Origin: Limnothrix sp. CACIAM 69d
Lineage (GTDB): Bacteria; Cyanobacteriota; Cyanobacteriia; CACIAM-69d
DNA length: 64,000 nucleotides
NCBI GenBank assembly: GCA_001913845.2
Contig: MKGP02000018.1
Coordinates: 1-64,000 of the forward strand
Direction of reading: 5' to 3'
The translations under genes and the position numbers were made by a program. Positions 27,817 through 36,462 of the stretch are shown here, piece by piece; the stretch's first letter is position 1; every line of letters starts with the position of its first letter. Below the pieces are notes generated by a model, which searched no databases, was not told where the DNA came from, and worked only from the letters and a program-made list of their open reading frames with translations.

Positions 27817-28024
27817 GGCAAAAACAGAGAAGCGCAACAGTTAATAGAACTGCTGCGCTTCCTCAAAGCCGCAATCGGGTGCTTCTGGCTCCGGCCGTGG
27901 GTTAAACCCAATCCATGGCACAACCCAAAGGTTAATGGAAAATTGGATCCACGACGGAGCAAGGAAACCCAAAACGTTGTTAGCCACAGGCCGCTTCGGC
28001 CACAGAAGAGAGACTTGGGTTGGG

Positions 28025-28207
28025 TTAGACCGCTGCACCGTCTTGAACGTCGGTGGTCGTTTCCTCTTCATTGGTTTCCGCTTCGGCCGATGCAGACGGG
28101 CGACGAGAGCGGTGCATCCGTCCACTATTGGAGCGCTTGCGGAATTTACGTGCGTAAGCCAAGTTACGCTGTGCTTTTTCTTTTTTGAGGTTACGGCGCT
28201 TTGCCAT
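28025..28207 (-). CDS. Small basic protein, 60 aa, conserved-looking
   Basis: The first 37 residues are extremely basic (MAKRRNLKKEKAQRNLAYAR begins it) and the last 23 are acidic and threonine-rich. This is the pattern of small ribosome- or RNA-associated proteins, and I recall similar short cyanobacterial proteins without a named function. It is not ribosomal protein S21: the true S21 start lies at 63967. The ATG at 28207 has a purine-rich GGGAAATGGAAC just upstream. It follows the nucleotidyltransferase gene by about 100 bases on the same strand. A role in RNA binding is an inference from charge only. Confidence 0.7.
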   Translation of the reverse strand: MAKRRNLKKEKAQRNLAYARKFRKRSNSGRMHRSRRPSASAEAETNEEETTTDVQDGAAV

Positions 28208-28305
28208 GTTCCATTTCCCGTTCAGCCCACCTAGCATAGCGCATCTCGATCGCCTTGAGATTGCCTTTCGCGATCGACCTGCAAAGGTTGGCCCGCAAAG
28301 GTTGG

Positions 28306-29562
28306 CTATGTCGGGAAGGATTGGGCTGACTGGAGCCAGCTTTGGGCAAACTGCCGAGCGCTTTCGGAACCCTGAATTTGTCCAATGGCCTGGGCCCGCT
28401 CCAGGGCCGCCAACAGTTGACCGACGATCGGCCCCCGGGGCAAGCCAAATTCCATTATCAACTCGTGACCCGTGAGCGGTGGGCTGGGGTGGGCTACCGG
28501 ATCGGTGGCATCTTGCCAACGGGCGATCGCCTCGGCCAGGGCGATCGGGGCTGTTCCTTCCGCCAAGGCCAGGAGCACGGCCGCCAAAAATCCTTCCCCC
28601 GCCGCCTTGCAAAATTGGTACTGAGCTGCGCGATCGAGAGGCGATTGGCGATCGGCCGGTAAGCTCGCCTTGGCCGCCAGGATCGCCAGCAGGATGCGCT
28701 GATCAACCCGGCTGGTTTTGAGTCGCTCCAGGGCCCGTTGGGCGATCATCAAATCTGACCCCAACAAACAGGCCAGCCGGGCCGCCGCCAAGGGCGATCG
28801 CCCATTGGGCAGGGGACAGTTGAGGGGCGCATTGGGCCAAAGGCTTTGTAATTGCTCGATCGCCCTGGATAGGGCCGGGAGGGTTGTCCGGTGGTTGCCT
28901 TGCCAAGGGGGCAGCCAATCGCGCAAAAGCTGAATTTCACTGGCCGCCATCAGTGCCCGATCGCCCCGGGGCGTTTCCAACAAATAGTCCAACTCAGCTC
29001 GCACCCGTTCGGCGGCCACAAGCCGCAAATTCGGTACCTGTTGGGCGATCGCCTGGGCCGTGGTCGGCTCCATTTGAAGGTTCAATTGGGCGCTGATCCG
29101 ATAGGCCCGCAACAAGCGCAGGGGATCCTCCCGCAGGTTTTCCACGGACACCATTCGCAGGGATCGATCGGCCAAATCTCGCCGGCCTTCGAGGGGGTCA
29201 ACCCACTCCTGACGATGGGGTTGATAGGCGATCGCATTCACCGTGAAGTCCCGTCGGCGCAGATCTGCCTCGATCGAGTCGCCCACCTGGGCCGCCACAT
29301 CTAGCGTTCCCTGGGCAAAAACCACCCGCGCAATCTGGCGTTCTCGATCTAGCACCACAAACCCCGCATCGTAGCGACCAGCAATCGATCGCGCTAGTTC
29401 GATCGCCCCCGTCGCCAGCACCACATCCAAATCCACCGCGTTGCGTTGTCGTCCCAAAAGGGCATCCCGCACGGCTCCACCGACTAGATAAGCCGTCTCG
29501 GGTAAATCCGTCAGTTTTAAGGGAGTGAGTTTTAAGGGCCAGTCCTGCAAATCAAGGCTCAT
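28306..29562 (-). CDS. CCA-adding / poly(A) polymerase family nucleotidyltransferase
   Basis: A 418-residue class II tRNA nucleotidyltransferase family protein. The head domain has LVGGAVRDALLG (about 26-37) and the metal-binding DLDVVLA. It is followed by RRRDFTVNAIAY, DPLEGRRDL and ENLREDPLRLLRAYR, the ATP/CTP-selecting and neck motifs. Family members add CCA to tRNA 3' ends or poly(A) tails to RNA. Cyanobacteria often split CCA addition between two such enzymes, so this one might be a CC- or A-adding enzyme; sequence inspection alone does not decide. It starts 9 bases after the DUF948-like gene's stop and is probably in the same operon. Confidence 0.92.
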   Translation of the reverse strand: MSLDLQDWPLKLTPLKLTDLPETAYLVGGAVRDALLGRQRNAVDLDVVLATGAIELARSIAGRYDAGFVVLDRERQIARVVFAQGTLDVAAQVGDSIEADLRRRDFTVNAIAYQPHRQEWVDPLEGRRDLADRSLRMVSVENLREDPLRLLRAYRISAQLNLQMEPTTAQAIAQQVPNLRLVAAERVRAELDYLLETPRGDRALMAASEIQLLRDWLPPWQGNHRTTLPALSRAIEQLQSLWPNAPLNCPLPNGRSPLAAARLACLLGSDLMIAQRALERLKTSRVDQRILLAILAAKASLPADRQSPLDRAAQYQFCKAAGEGFLAAVLLALAEGTAPIALAEAIARWQDATDPVAHPSPPLTGHELIMEFGLPRGPIVGQLLAALERAQAIGQIQGSESARQFAQSWLQSAQSFPT

Positions 29563-29571
29563 CTCAAAGGC

Positions 29572-30450
29572 TCATGGCGATCGCTCAACCAGGGTTCCAT
29601 CTCCAGATTCAGGGTCTGAGTTAGTGCTTGCTTCAGGGTTGCGATTATGACCTGAATTTCGATCGCGGCCCGAATCGGGATCATTACCTAGCTGTTCCAG
29701 TTCACCGGAGGTTGCTGAATGGTTCAGGCCTCGAAAATCTTGTAAATCTTGGAGCGCCGGTTGATCTCCATAGTTGGCTCGATGGCTCAGACGATCTACT
29801 TCATCCGGATCCTCTAATAAATCGAGATCCTCCAAATCATCATCAAGATCATCATCCAGCTCGTCTTCTAGGTAGGCCTCCGCATAGCGATCGGGTGGTT
29901 GCCAAGTGGATCCACTCGGCAGTCCCGGCCGTTCCGATCGCCGGTTCAGCCCCTCATTTCTTGGATCGTTATCTCTTGGATCGTTCCGTTCATTGCGATC
30001 GTTCCTGAGGTCGCCTCGCAGTTCGCCCCGCAATTCATTGCGCTCACTGCGCCCTTCCAATCGGTTATCTCGACGGCGATCGCGACCGGGTTTCACCAAC
30101 ACCTGCCAAGCGGCCTGAAGACCTGCCGCCGCCCGCCGGGCCGTGGCTCCCACTCGCCGTGCCTGTCGCCGGGCCGTGTCCAAGCTGCTGTCCACCTTTT
30201 GCACCACTTGACCGGCGCTTTGCACGCCATTGGTCATGTCATCGGTCAGGTCACTAATTTCCAAACCCGTGAGGCGAATAGCTTCCAGGGTGGGCGGCAA
30301 TTCCCTGGTGAGGGTGTCAAATAACTTTTCGGCACTGCGGGCGGCCCGCCCCAATTCTTGCAGGGCAGGAATAGCAGCGGCCAGGGCGATCGCCAAGCAA
30401 ACGCTGACGAGCAAAAACGATAGCCCCAGCCAAAATAACGGATCGATCAT
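29572..30450 (-). CDS. DUF948-like membrane-anchored protein
   Basis: A 292-residue protein with one N-terminal transmembrane helix (LFWLGLSFLLVSVCLAIALA, about 4-25). A helical/coiled-coil stretch follows to about 115 (KVDSSLDTARRQARRVG). The long C-terminal tail is very rich in Arg, Asn, Asp and Glu, with repeated RNDRNER-like and DDLDDDLED strings, and is likely disordered. The first part matches cyanobacterial DUF948-like proteins, which typically sit next to a YtxH-like gene, as here (26 bases). The family's function is unknown; envelope or stress roles are guesses. The repetitive acidic/basic tail is unusually long. Confidence 0.75.
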   Translation of the reverse strand: MIDPLFWLGLSFLLVSVCLAIALAAAIPALQELGRAARSAEKLFDTLTRELPPTLEAIRLTGLEISDLTDDMTNGVQSAGQVVQKVDSSLDTARRQARRVGATARRAAAGLQAAWQVLVKPGRDRRRDNRLEGRSERNELRGELRGDLRNDRNERNDPRDNDPRNEGLNRRSERPGLPSGSTWQPPDRYAEAYLEDELDDDLDDDLEDLDLLEDPDEVDRLSHRANYGDQPALQDLQDFRGLNHSATSGELEQLGNDPDSGRDRNSGHNRNPEASTNSDPESGDGTLVERSP

Positions 30451-30476
30451 GGGTTCAGAGGACGGAATGCGCGCCG

Positions 30477-30932
30477 TTAGCGATCGCCCGTTTGGGTTAT
30501 GGGGGCGGCCATTCGGTTATAGGCCAATTGGCGGGGCTTCGGTGTTGGGGCTGCGCCGGTTGGAATTGCGTCGCTCTCCTCCGACAGGCTGACCTCTTCC
30601 TGATCCACCGTTTGGCTGGCGGCCACACCGCTGGCGATCGCGTCCCGCAGTCGATCGAGTGCCCCTTCCAGGCGATCGCGGGTGCGATCGGACCAAATGG
30701 CCGCTTGGTCGCGCACCACTTGCCCCAACTCTTCCAAGGTTCCCGGCAGGCGATCGCCCGATTGCTTCACCGTTTTTTGGAGGGTGTTGTGCAACGTGCT
30801 TTGCAAAGATTGTTGTAGACGCTGGCGAGAGGCTCGACCCGATCGGGGAGCCAACAATAATCCTGCTACGGCTCCGGTGGCCGCCCCCAACAGGATCCCC
30901 AGCGCAAATCGATCGGACTGACGTTTAGACAT
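30477..30932 (-). CDS. YtxH-like small membrane-associated protein
   Basis: A 151-residue protein. The N terminus has the glycine-rich transmembrane hairpin of YtxH proteins (FALGILLGAATGAVAGLLLA, about 10-29, then PRSG). An amphipathic helical region resembling a coiled coil follows, and the tail is polar. The frame is open from 30950, but the conserved sequence starts at the ATG at 30932 (MSKRQSDRF). YtxH proteins are linked to stress in Bacillus, though their molecular role is not settled. It is probably the first gene of an operon running through the DUF948-like gene and the nucleotidyltransferase. Confidence 0.75.
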   Translation of the reverse strand: MSKRQSDRFALGILLGAATGAVAGLLLAPRSGRASRQRLQQSLQSTLHNTLQKTVKQSGDRLPGTLEELGQVVRDQAAIWSDRTRDRLEGALDRLRDAIASGVAASQTVDQEEVSLSEESDAIPTGAAPTPKPRQLAYNRMAAPITQTGDR

Positions 30933-31249
30933 GATGATGACGCGGGGCAAACGGCACAGCTAGTGGAACTCGTGCGGCCATGGAACCTTAGCCCAGAGAC
31001 TTTTTGATTCTACCCTGCAAAATTGCGGGGTGACCGTCGCTCAAGGAATCCCAGAGCCTAATTCAGTCCAAGGCCCAATTAATCCCAAACAAATACCCGG
31101 CCACCATCCTTCGGTTAACCGGGCAAGCAATCGATGATGAGTCTTGAATGGGGCAACTGAATCAAACGACCATCCAGAGAACCCTGAGGGCATCGCTATC
31201 GGGCATCATCTACCCTGCTACTCGATCGCCCTCCATTTCCATCCAGGCA
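30933..31249. other. Intergenic region upstream of the YtxH-like gene
   Basis: About 315 bases between psbV and the next reverse-strand gene. It holds a weak hairpin that could terminate psbV. TAGAAT on the reverse strand near 31010 might be a -10 box for the YtxH operon. No gene is supported. Confidence 0.4.
31084..31122 (-). terminator. Weak candidate terminator of psbV
   Basis: On the reverse strand CCCGG and ACC pair with GGT and CCGGG with internal mismatches, followed by TATTTGTTT. It is 130 bases past the stop and imperfect, so the call is tentative. Confidence 0.35.
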
Positions 31250-31747
31250 TCAAGTGGAATAACGAGTCTTACCAGCGCCCCAACGGGAACCAATCACCTT
31301 GGGTTGGCTCAGAATGTGACCGGCGATCGCTTCCAATTCCTCATCGGTCAGGTTCCGCATCTCCGGGAAAATGTCAGAACTGCGGGTGCTGGGGTGCAGT
31401 TCATAAATTTCCGTTTCACCGTCGTAGGTGGTCGGATTCTTCATGTAATCCACTAGACCAGCAATGTGATCGCGGCTCGGAATGGCACCTGCCAAGGTCG
31501 AAGGCGACAGATCCAGATCAGGGCTGGTCTTGGTCACACCGCCCGCATGGCATTGGGCACAAGTGTCATTAAACAATCTCTTGCCCAGAGCCACTTGCTC
31601 CAGGGTCAAGGTGACGGTATCACCCTTTTCGTTGACCTTGACCGTGCGCAGTTCCGGCTTCATTTCCGCCGCGCTTACGGGGCTAACGGCCAGTTGGAAG
31701 GCAAAAAACGCCACCGCTACAACTAGCAAAACAACCTTTTTCAGCAT
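31250..31747 (-). CDS. psbV: Photosystem II cytochrome c550
   Basis: A 165-residue extrinsic lumenal subunit that shields the manganese cluster of photosystem II. Residues 1-26 are a signal peptide ending VSPVSA, which targets the thylakoid lumen. The haem is bound by CAQCH at about residues 63-67, and the second axial histidine is in YELHPS near residue 118. Length and motifs match the cyanobacterial family throughout. The gene stands alone on the reverse strand; a psbV2 or petJ partner sometimes seen next to psbV is absent. Its promoter should lie in the long region above 31748. Confidence 0.97.
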   Translation of the reverse strand: MLKKVVLLVVAVAFFAFQLAVSPVSAAEMKPELRTVKVNEKGDTVTLTLEQVALGKRLFNDTCAQCHAGGVTKTSPDLDLSPSTLAGAIPSRDHIAGLVDYMKNPTTYDGETEIYELHPSTRSSDIFPEMRNLTDEELEAIAGHILSQPKVIGSRWGAGKTRYST

Positions 31748-31860
31748 GGTTCTTTCTAGACTTGAGTCTCTTGATCTCGATCAAAGTCAGGCCGATGTTA
31801 TAGCCGGCTAGATTGTCGCTCGGATCGCGTGATCGCCCCCGCTGCGGCACTCTAACCACA

Positions 31861-31900
31861 ATTCACATCCTCCCCATGCTAGAGCAACGGGGATTCCCGA
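31861..31900. mobile_element. Possible IS200/IS605 end remnant, left
   Basis: CACATCCTCCCCATGCT, then AGAGCAACGGGGATT, reads like the hairpin end commonly found beside tnpB elements. TCCCC and GCT can pair with AGC and GGGGA. Recognition is from memory of such ends and no transposase is present. Confidence 0.35.
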
Positions 31901-32131
31901 TCTAGGCAGCCAGCTAAGACGACTGCATCGATCGGTGGTTTGACCCCAAAGTCCTCTCCACTGCCCAGTGACGGGAGCGAGGTTGGCCTTGGTGTCTCTT
32001 CAAAGTGTCCGAGTCTCACCCAGCGATCGCCGGGTAATGATAACGGTTGCCTTTGGCCGGCAAAGCCCTAAACGGTAAATGTTTTGGAGAAAAAATGCGG
32101 TAGCCAAAAGTTGATTTTAATCTTACCGGAT

Positions 32132-32175
32132 TGAGGGCAAAGCCCCCGCCTTTCAGGCTCCGGGAGATGGCAAGT
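32132..32175. mobile_element. Possible IS200/IS605 end remnant, right
   Basis: GGGCAAAGCCC, GCCTTTCAGGC and CTCCGGGAGATGGCAAG succeed each other, the usual look of an IS200/IS605 right end. It is inverted relative to the stretch at 31861-31900, leaving a 315-base unit without a coding region. This may be an internally deleted element or coincidence. Confidence 0.35.
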
Positions 32176-32433
32176 GATCAACTCAAGCCGCGCCAGTGGA
32201 CATGACTGTCCGAGATCGGGGGCTGAATAACCGTTGGGGGTCAAGGCTTTCAGCCCATGGCCCTAGTCTCGCTTTGGGGGTGGGGTGATCCCCCGTAGAG
32301 CCTGGATTCTGAAACCATCGCTCGGAAACATATCGCAATCTCGGGTTGCAATCTTGAAGATGACTGCTGGCGCGAATCGAATTGGGCAAATCAAATTCCT
32401 GAAAGCCGGTTGGAGGATAGCCGGTTGGAGGAT

Positions 32434-33420
32434 TTAGGGCTGGGCCGCGATCGAGCCAGGGGCGATCGAACGTTCCACATGCAACCCATCCCGTTGACCA
32501 TCCAGCATCACCTCATCCCGCAGCCGGGCCCCATTTGTGGGAGCCGTGGCCACCGCCCGCCGGGAAGCATGATGCAACCGAACCAAGCGGGCCAACGTAG
32601 ACTTCAGTTGGGTTCGCGGCACGATCGCATCCACAAACCCGTTTTGTTGCAAATATTCCGCCGTTTGGAAGTTATCCGGGAGCTTTTCGCGCAGAGTTTG
32701 CTCAATGACCCGTCGGCCCGCAAACCCAATCAACGCTTTGGGTTCGGCGATGATGATGTCGCCGAGCATGGCAAAACTGGCCGTCACACCGCCCGTGGTG
32801 GGATGGGTCAGCACAGGGATGTAGAGACAGCCGGCCTCGCGATGCTGCTCCAGGGCCCCGGAAATTTTGGCCATTTGCATCAAACTCAGCATTCCTTCCT
32901 GCATTCGGGCCCCCCCGGATGCACAAACAATCACCATGGCCCGGCGTTCAGCGGTGGCCCGTTCGATCGCCCGGGTTAGCTTTTCGCCCACCACGGATCC
33001 CATACTGCCGCCCATGAACCGAAAGTCCATCACCCCCAGGGCGATCGGCTGGCCTTCCAAGTCCCCCAAGCCCGTTTGCACCGCGTCAATGAGGCCGGAC
33101 TTGCTTTGGGCCTCCACAATTCGATCGCTGTAGGACTTGCGATCGAAAAAGCCCAGAGGATCCACCGGGCGCACATCCCGATCCAACGCCACCCAAGTGC
33201 CCGGGTCAATTAATTGCTGGATCCGCTCATCGCTATAGACCCGCATATGATGCCCACAATCCAGACAAACCATCTGATTTGCCTGAAGGTCTTTCGTGTA
33301 GGCGAGAACGCCGCAGGCTTCACACTTTGTCCAGAGGCCATCGGCGATCTCTCGCTCTTGGCCTGAATGTCCAGCCGGATCGCTCTTACGACGATTTGCA
33401 AACCAATCAAACAACGACAT
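32434..33420 (-). CDS. accD: Acetyl-CoA carboxylase carboxyltransferase subunit beta
   Basis: A 328-residue subunit of the plastid/bacterial-type acetyl-CoA carboxylase; with AccA it transfers the carboxyl group from biotin to acetyl-CoA, the first step of fatty-acid synthesis. The N-terminal zinc ribbon is CEAC, 15 residues, then CLDC (about 34-56). The crotonase-like carboxyltransferase core includes [31 protein letters not shown] and [12 protein letters not shown]. Length and order are normal. The gene is monocistronic; upstream there is a kilobase without a well-supported gene. Confidence 0.97.
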   Translation of the reverse strand: MSLFDWFANRRKSDPAGHSGQEREIADGLWTKCEACGVLAYTKDLQANQMVCLDCGHHMRVYSDERIQQLIDPGTWVALDRDVRPVDPLGFFDRKSYSDRIVEAQSKSGLIDAVQTGLGDLEGQPIALGVMDFRFMGGSMGSVVGEKLTRAIERATAERRAMVIVCASGGARMQEGMLSLMQMAKISGALEQHREAGCLYIPVLTHPTTGGVTASFAMLGDIIIAEPKALIGFAGRRVIEQTLREKLPDNFQTAEYLQQNGFVDAIVPRTQLKSTLARLVRLHHASRRAVATAPTNGARLRDEVMLDGQRDGLHVERSIAPGSIAAQP

Positions 33421-34481
33421 GGGTTCAATACTCTCCGGGTAGATTCCCCGCCCCTCGGGGCGTTACAATACTCTTGCGGACACCAGAAACGGTTGCGTCA
33501 AAGGCACTGGTAACGGTCGATTGGGGGTGTTGTAAACCATCCCAGAGGCTCGGCGGATTCGTTCCAACAGGGCTACCAAAATGCGTTGCTGCTTTCGGCC
33601 GGCGCAGTTTACCTGCTTCCAGATGCGCCCTTGCCAGCAGCGGGTGATCGCTGCCCTAGTTTCCCACGCTCTGGCCCAGAACCCAAAATTCTTCCCTTAG
33701 CCATAATGCGCTTGGATTTGCCGATCGCCCTGTTTTGTAGTCCAGGGTCGCAATCCGGTGAATCGTGTCGTGATCAGCGGCAATCAGCACAATTTTTCCA
33801 GGATCGGGATCGGCGCGATCCGCGATCACTCATTGCAGCTATCGTATCCATTCGGTTGTATCGATTTTGGGTCAACCTTGGACTGACGGTTGGACTCAGC
33901 GGCCTCGATCTGGTCTCAATCCAACCTCGGGTTCAGCGAGCGAGACCCTTGATTTGAGTCATAAACAGGCGCGCACTCGATCGGCGATCGAGTCAGCCAA
34001 CGGCGGCAGTTGCTCAAAACTTGCGCCCTGTTAGCCCGTGCCTTTTTTTAGGGGGCTTCCGTGTTGTCGCGCTGGTTGTGCATCCCAAAGGCTGGCACTT
34101 GGGGGCATTAGCTCCGAGAATTTGCGGAGACCATCAATTGGGTGGTGAGACACCTTAAGGGATTTCTCTCTGAATTGATGTAGTAGAAAATACAAGTGTT
34201 TTAAAGATTGAGAATCATCACTAATTCATGGCCTAAAAAAAGAATTTCATGCCTGAAAACAAGCGCTTTAAATTTCAATCCTGGCTAGATTTGGCTGATG
34301 TTCTCAATTCCTGAGATTAGGGGGTGTCACACAGCAATAAAGTCTGGCCATTTCTTGCTAAAACAAAGGGCGATCGCCCCTGACGGCTAAGACTTCCTTA
34401 GAAATTGGTGGTATTTGTTCATCTACCAGAACAAGGGGCTAAAGTTCTAATAGAGTGCGTCAGGGATTTCACGGGTGCATC
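33421..34481. other. 1-kb region with little coding signal
   Basis: This lies between the divergent accD and phytoene-synthase-like genes. Apart from one candidate 57-codon frame (33656-33829, reverse) and a degenerate CAAGGGGC repeat half at 34432-34448, nothing was recognised. The forward frame at 33586-33957 lies opposite the candidate and looks like a shadow. Bases 34140-34340 are AT-rich. Confidence 0.4.
33656..33829 (-). CDS. Candidate small protein, 57 aa
   Basis: The reverse strand has a GTG-initiated frame reading GKIVLIAADHDTIHRIATLD in its centre and ending EEFWVLGQSVGN. The hydrophobic/charged balance and absence of low-complexity strings look like a real globular protein, unlike the forward frame over the same bases. 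An in-frame stop lies directly before the GTG, so the frame could be a truncated fragment of a longer gene. No family is recognised and no clear ribosome binding site is seen. Confidence 0.35.
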   Translation of the reverse strand: MIADRADPDPGKIVLIAADHDTIHRIATLDYKTGRSANPSALWLREEFWVLGQSVGN

Positions 34482-35606
34482 ATGAACGGATCGGCTGTGG
34501 CCAAGCTGGTCGAATCGTCGCAATACTGCGCGATTGCTGATGATTCTCTTAAGGATGAAGATAACGCTGCTTGGGTCTTAGGACTCGAGTCAGATGTGCA
34601 ACGGGACTGGATTGAACGGATTGGTTGGATTCGTAAGGTCGATCGATTGGCGGAGGCAGAACTTGTCTGTAAAGAAAATCACACATCTACGGAGCAGCCT
34701 AGTTTCCTCGCGTTCTATCGCTCTTGGAAGCGTTTGCTGAGTCATGGCCCGGCGGCCATGGTCACAGAAGATGCCAGTTTGCTGGCGACAATGCAACAGC
34801 GCTGGTTTCATGCGGAGGCAAGTCTGAGCGATCGCTTATCGGTGCAGTCGTGGGATCGGTATCTGGATGCAATCTTGACCTACCACACGGACAATCTACG
34901 GATTGAAACGTTGGCTGACTATGAAACGATGCTGGAGACGTTGGCGGGTTCCTTTTTCCAGATTCTGCCGTTTTTGAGTCCGTCCCAGTGGGAAGCGGCC
35001 TATCACTTTGGAGCAGTCGATCAGTTCTATAACAACCTGCGCGACATCGATGAGGATGCGCGCCAGGGGATCTGCTACTTTCCCCAGGAGGTGTTGGATC
35101 GGTTTGGGGTCGATCGGGCGGCGGTTTTGGATCGATCGTGCATCGGCACACCGGCCTATCGCGACATGATGGTTTTTTGGGTGGATGATTATTTGCCGCA
35201 GTTGCGCCGTCGGGCGTTCAAGCTGGTTTTGGCGCGGGACTTACACCCATCTTGGGTCATTTTGCGCAACTGGTGTTTGAACCGCTATGCCCGCATTGAG
35301 CGGGTGCTGCGGGAGTGCGATTTTGATTTTGTACAATTCCAAGTCCTGTACTGGCAAGCGGTGCGCGAGGATTTGGATCAATGGCAAGAGCGATCGTTCA
35401 TCACCACGGTGACGGCCATTTCACCCACCTTGCAGCGATCGGCCCAGGCGGTTCAAGTGGCTGCTTTTTTGAAAACTAGCCCGCTCATGGTGCGGACTGC
35501 CCAGCGGCTGGTGCAATGCCTCTGTGAAATGCAAGGGACGTTGCTGAATTTGGCTTGGGGAAATTATTGGCCATCCTCAGTGGAGGAGGTGGTGGCCAGG
35601 CTCTGA
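34482..35606 (+). CDS. Phytoene/squalene synthase-like protein
   Basis: A 374-residue all-helical protein related to head-to-head prenyl synthases (phytoene/squalene synthase, HpnC/HpnD). The second substrate-binding region is recognisable: QFYNNLRDIDEDARQG followed by ICYFPQEVLDRFGV (about 180-210), matching the NxLRDxxEDxxxGRxYLPxxxL pattern. The first aspartate-rich motif, DDxxD-like and needed for magnesium-diphosphate binding, is not evident in the expected position about 100 residues earlier. It may therefore act on another substrate or be inactive. ATG 34482 is preferred over an in-frame GTG at 34455. It converges on pilD with 7 bases between stops. Carotenoid or hopanoid genes are not nearby. 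Confidence 0.65.
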   Translation: MNGSAVAKLVESSQYCAIADDSLKDEDNAAWVLGLESDVQRDWIERIGWIRKVDRLAEAELVCKENHTSTEQPSFLAFYRSWKRLLSHGPAAMVTEDASLLATMQQRWFHAEASLSDRLSVQSWDRYLDAILTYHTDNLRIETLADYETMLETLAGSFFQILPFLSPSQWEAAYHFGAVDQFYNNLRDIDEDARQGICYFPQEVLDRFGVDRAAVLDRSCIGTPAYRDMMVFWVDDYLPQLRRRAFKLVLARDLHPSWVILRNWCLNRYARIERVLRECDFDFVQFQVLYWQAVREDLDQWQERSFITTVTAISPTLQRSAQAVQVAAFLKTSPLMVRTAQRLVQCLCEMQGTLLNLAWGNYWPSSVEEVVARL

Positions 35607-35613
35607 CTCGGGC

Positions 35614-36462
35614 CTAGCGCACCCAAAATTGCCAGTAGGCTGTGATGATTTCCGGGCCCCAGAGCATGGCGATCAGGCTGCCCAGGGCCAGAAATGGGCC
35701 GAAGGGCAAGACCCGATCGCGCCGTAGCCAACCCAGGCCCATTGCGCCCAAACCGGCTACTGCTCCGATCGCGCAGGCCAAAAAACTTGCCAGCAACAGC
35801 AATTTCCAGCCCAACCAAGCTCCTAGCATGGCCGCTAGCTTCACGTCCCCGGCCCCCATGGCCGTGCGTCCCCAAATCAAGCTGCCCAGGGTGGCGATCG
35901 CCTGAAACAACCACAAACCAAGCGCCATGGCCAACAGGGCATCCAGCAATCCGGCCGCCGCGCCGCTGCCCTGGCCCGTGTCAATCACTCCGAAGGCGGT
36001 TCTGAATCCCAATCCCAACAGCAGGCCCGATTGGGTGAGCGAGTTGGGCAGGGTGAGGGTGTCCCAGTCAATGAGCGCCAGGGCTAACAGCCAGCTCACG
36101 AAGACCCATCCCCCAAAAATCATGCTCAGGCCCCAAGGACTGAACACCGCTTCCGGTTCTGTGGTGCTAACTCGCAGGGCGATCGTGGCAAACAGCAGCC
36201 CTGTGCTGGCTTCCACCAAGGGATAACGCGGGGCGATCGGGGCTGCGCAATAGCGACAACGGCCCCGCAACCACAGCCAGCCCAAAACTGGCACATTGTC
36301 GTGGGGAGCCAGCCGGTGCAAACATTTGGGGCAGCGGGAGGGCGGGTGCAGCAGCGATAAACCGGCGGGGAGGCGATAAACCACCACATTCAAGAAGCTT
36401 CCGACGGAAACCCCCAGGGCGATCGCCACCACCACCAGCGCCAATTGTTCGGGGGTGAACAT
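35614..36462 (-). CDS. pilD: Type IV prepilin peptidase / N-methyltransferase
   Basis: A 282-residue polytopic inner-membrane aspartyl protease that cleaves and N-methylates type IV prepilins, needed for pili, motility and DNA uptake. The cytoplasmic zinc loop has CPKC and CRYC (about 44-72). The two catalytic aspartates are in LIDWDTLTLPN (about 140) and GAGDVKLAA (about 200), the latter being the GxGDxK motif. Eight or so hydrophobic segments match the A24 family. Its ATG overlaps the TGA of the small upstream gene as ATGA, so translation is coupled. Confidence 0.95.
   Translation of the reverse strand: MFTPEQLALVVVAIALGVSVGSFLNVVVYRLPAGLSLLHPPSRCPKCLHRLAPHDNVPVLGWLWLRGRCRYCAAPIAPRYPLVEASTGLLFATIALRVSTTEPEAVFSPWGLSMIFGGWVFVSWLLALALIDWDTLTLPNSLTQSGLLLGLGFRTAFGVIDTGQGSGAAAGLLDALLAMALGLWLFQAIATLGSLIWGRTAMGAGDVKLAAMLGAWLGWKLLLLASFLACAIGAVAGLGAMGLGWLRRDRVLPFGPFLALGSLIAMLWGPEIITAYWQFWVR

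Larger units (their letters stand above)
27454..28024. other. Intergenic region with element copy and tandem repeat
   Basis: Between the STAND gene and the small basic gene lie one copy of the GTAGGTTGGGTTGAG element (27518-27695) and a 13-base tandem repeat. A short GGCCG/CGGCC hairpin near 27987-28000 may end the reverse-strand transcript. No additional gene is supported. Confidence 0.5.
31748..32433. other. 690-base intergenic region with possible IS200/IS605 ends
   Basis: The space between psbV and accD, both on the reverse strand, contains no supported gene. Two stretches resemble the subterminal hairpins of IS200/IS605 elements (31861-31900 and 32132-32175). The rest is unremarkable, with a few GATCG sites and a psbV promoter presumably at its left end. 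Confidence 0.45.

Noticed and set aside
28025-28207. Identification of the small basic gene as ribosomal protein S21
   Set aside because: The sequence does not match S21, whose characteristic start is found at 63967.
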